From Lewinellaceae bacterium (GTDB taxonomy: Bacteria; Bacteroidota; Bacteroidia; Chitinophagales; Saprospiraceae), in the NCBI GenBank assembly GCA_016712415.1, contig JADJRC010000007.1, positions 62,001 to 126,000 of the forward strand: 64,000 nucleotides of DNA. Reading direction: 5' to 3'. The notes beneath the pieces are model-generated. The model had not been told where the DNA came from. It made no database searches and saw only the letters and a list, made by a program, of their open reading frames with translations. A program made the position numbers and the translations under genes. Of the stretch, positions 62,628 through 64,000 are shown piece after piece (within the stretch, counting starts at the first letter, position 1; each line of letters starts with the position of its first letter).

Positions 62628-63035
62628 ATGAAAAAAAAGATTGAACGGTTGCTTGCCAAAGGCAGCCTGAAAAACAATGCCGAATTTAAACCGCTTTATG
62701 CGGACTACCAATCGGCAAAAACGGCGCGTGAACTTGCAAAACAGCAAAAAAACGACGCAAAAGAAGCATATCGAAATGCTTTGTCAACGATCAAAAAAAG
62801 CGATGTGCAATTGCTGGAGTTGCTGACGACATTACGCCAGTCAAAGTCTATGCTGGATTACCACAGTGCGGGGCTCCACCTGGCTACCCGCCGGCTTCAC
62901 GATTGGGTAGAAGCATTCCTGAAAAGCACGCCGAAGCCTGCTGCAAAAAAACAAACAGAAAAAGCACGGCCTCCCAAAAAAGAGGCGCTAGTCAATGTCA
63001 GTACCCCAAAAAAGGCTAATGCTTCGGCTAAATAG
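62628..63035 (+). CDS. Hypothetical lysine/alanine-rich coiled-coil protein
   Basis: 135 aa, strongly basic. Two helical stretches, about 17-55 (Y-Q-S-A-K-T-A-R-E-L-A-K-Q-Q-K-N-D-A-K) and 60-95, then a low-complexity Lys/Ala/Pro tail (P-K-P-A-A-K-K-Q-T-E-K-A) like those of histone-H1-like or nucleoid-binding proteins. No family recognised; DNA or RNA binding is only suggested by composition. A terminator-like stem with T-run follows at 63084-63115. Confidence 0.65.
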   Translation: MKKKIERLLAKGSLKNNAEFKPLYADYQSAKTARELAKQQKNDAKEAYRNALSTIKKSDVQLLELLTTLRQSKSMLDYHSAGLHLATRRLHDWVEAFLKSTPKPAAKKQTEKARPPKKEALVNVSTPKKANASAK

Positions 63036-63083
63036 CAACAACTTTGAAAGTCTGGATAGTGCAGGAAAATTCAAATTGGAAAT

Positions 63084-63115
63084 GCCGGCGTGCAGGAATG
63101 CGTGCCGGCTTTTTT
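63084..63115 (+). terminator. Rho-independent terminator after the Lys-rich gene
   Basis: GCCGGC (63084-63089) and GCCGGC (63104-63109), a self-complementary stem around a 14-base loop, followed by six Ts, 48 bases after the stop at 63035. Confidence 0.75.
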
Positions 63116-63137
63116 ATGGATGCGCCATAAAGTGCCC

Positions 63138-63145
63138 TAACTTTG
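63138..63145 (+). promoter_or_regulatory. -7 promoter box for the TIGR02757 gene
   Basis: TAACTTTG (TAnnTTTG), 68 bases upstream of the ATG at 63213. Confidence 0.45.
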
Positions 63146-63212
63146 GCGCCTCAACAACAGGTCGCCCGTCAGGAAAATCTACGGATATCCCGTCAGGTCA
63201 AAGTATTACCGT

Positions 63213-64000
63213 ATGATAAGAGAGGAACACCCACCGCTGTCTGAATATCTCGACGAGGCGGTACAGCGGTACAATACACCCGATTTTATTCCGAATGACC
63301 CTTTGTCGGTACCGCACCGTTTCGTCCAGTTGCAGGATCGCGAGATTACCGGCTTCTGGACGGCGACCCTCGCCTGGGGCCAGCGCAAGACTATTATCCA
63401 GAGCGCCAACCGGCTGGTCGAACTGATGGATGGCGCGCCCCATGATTTTATCGTTAATCATGTCGAGGAAGACAGGGCTCGCTTCCTCGATTTTAAACAC
63501 CGCACTTTCCAGGCAACCGACACGCTGTGGTTCCTGGAGTTCCTGCAGCAGTTTTACCGGAAAAACCTGTCCCTGGAGCACGCTTTTGCCCGACACCTGC
63601 AGCCCGGTGACACCAACGTGGAACCTGCGCTGACAGGTTTTCACCGCGATTTTTTCGATCATCCTTACGCTCCGCAGCGGACGCGCAAGCACGTAGCGAC
63701 TCCGGAACGCGGCTCTACCTGTAAACGACTCAACATGTTCCTGCGCTGGATGGTGCGCAACGATACCGCAGGCGTGGATTTCGGTATCTGGAAAACCATA
63801 CGACCCGCTCAACTGCTGATCCCGCTCGATGTACACGTGGAGCGTGTCGCACGGCGGCTCGGCCTGCTCAGGCGCAAGCAGACCGATTGGCAGGCTGTGC
63901 TGGAACTCACCCAAAACCTCCGGGCTTTCGACCCGGAGGATCCCGTGAAGTACGATTTTGCGTTGTTCGGCCTGGGTGTTCTGGAAAACAAAAAAGCGGA
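63213..64000 (+). CDS. TIGR02757-family protein, 3' end outside the window
   Basis: The first 262 codons from the ATG at 63213. Matches the TIGR02757 family of Bacteroidota: Y-N-T-P-D-F-I-P-N-D-P-L-S-V-P-H-R-F near 20-37, F-W-T-A-T-L-A-W-G-Q-R-K-T-I near 48-61, C-K-R-L-N-M-F-L-R-W-M-V-R near 170-182, and P-L-D-V-H-V-E-R-V-A-R-R near 207-218, the last resembling a helix-hairpin-helix DNA glycosylase-type arrangement. Function is not established. No signal peptide. The remaining residues lie beyond position 64000. Confidence 0.88.
   Translation, partial: MIREEHPPLSEYLDEAVQRYNTPDFIPNDPLSVPHRFVQLQDREITGFWTATLAWGQRKTIIQSANRLVELMDGAPHDFIVNHVEEDRARFLDFKHRTFQATDTLWFLEFLQQFYRKNLSLEHAFARHLQPGDTNVEPALTGFHRDFFDHPYAPQRTRKHVATPERGSTCKRLNMFLRWMVRNDTAGVDFGIWKTIRPAQLLIPLDVHVERVARRLGLLRRKQTDWQAVLELTQNLRAFDPEDPVKYDFALFGLGVLENKKA

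Overview
The window reads as a chromosomal segment of a free-living Bacteroidota bacterium, most likely in or near the Saprospiria/Chitinophagia. Evidence: a type IX secretion (Por) sorting tail, many copies of the Bacteroidota -7 promoter box TAnnTTTG close to start codons, almost no Shine-Dalgarno sites, Bacteroidota-restricted families (DUF4783, DUF2723, DUF4159, TIGR02757, DUF5691), and a moderately high GC content. Placement below phylum is inference. No tRNA, rRNA, CRISPR array, prophage or intact insertion sequence was recognised.

Layout. 1-4.5 kb: secreted proteins (kelch-type, DUF4783, HmuY-like with T9SS tail, a damaged choice-of-anchor protein, a glucosaminidase) around a 13-copy palindromic tandem array. 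4.6-14.1 kb: recQ, two cation/proton antiporters, hemN, kynU, hemC and a META-domain lipoprotein, all on the plus strand. 14.2-18.5 kb: a DCC-family protein and secA. 18.7-22.4 kb: small secreted and soluble proteins and an AraC regulator. 22.5-29.9 kb: a minus-strand efflux operon (TetR, TolC, HlyD-type adaptor, RND pump) with a paiB-like gene and a 13-bp tandem array lodged between adaptor and pump. 30.1-36.6 kb: def, ruvX, a CYTH protein, a large DUF2723 membrane protein, an OmpH/Skp chaperone and a regulatory-domain protein. 36.7-46.6 kb: methyltransferase, convergent purF and purD, two cysteine-rich exported peptides, DUF4159, an M3 peptidase, an outer-membrane protein and glyA. 46.9-58.6 kb: TonB receptor, TraB/GumN lipoprotein, C1 peptidase, double-OmpA protein, DUF5691 protein, hppD and a subtilase. 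58.8-64 kb: SSS symporter, carA and a TIGR02757 protein running off the edge.

Functional threads are haem synthesis (hemN, hemC), purine/one-carbon/pyrimidine supply (purF, purD, glyA, carA), aromatic amino-acid breakdown (kynU, hppD), sodium/proton exchange, drug export, and envelope biogenesis and protein export (secA, OmpH, T9SS substrate).

Two features stand out. First, the intergenic DNA is rich in structured repeats: near-loopless palindromes, a REP-like hairpin family whose outer stem pair covaries between copies (G-C, A-T, C-G), and fold-back elements with a shared centre and arms built of short tandem units, mostly placed just downstream of genes. Second, at least six genes, including purD, are broken by single-base length changes in homopolymer runs. 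That pattern points to read errors rather than true gene loss, so those entries are given as one gene each. A seventh interruption, a 7-bp direct duplication in a cysteine-rich peptide gene, and an eighth, an apparent internal deletion, are of a different kind.
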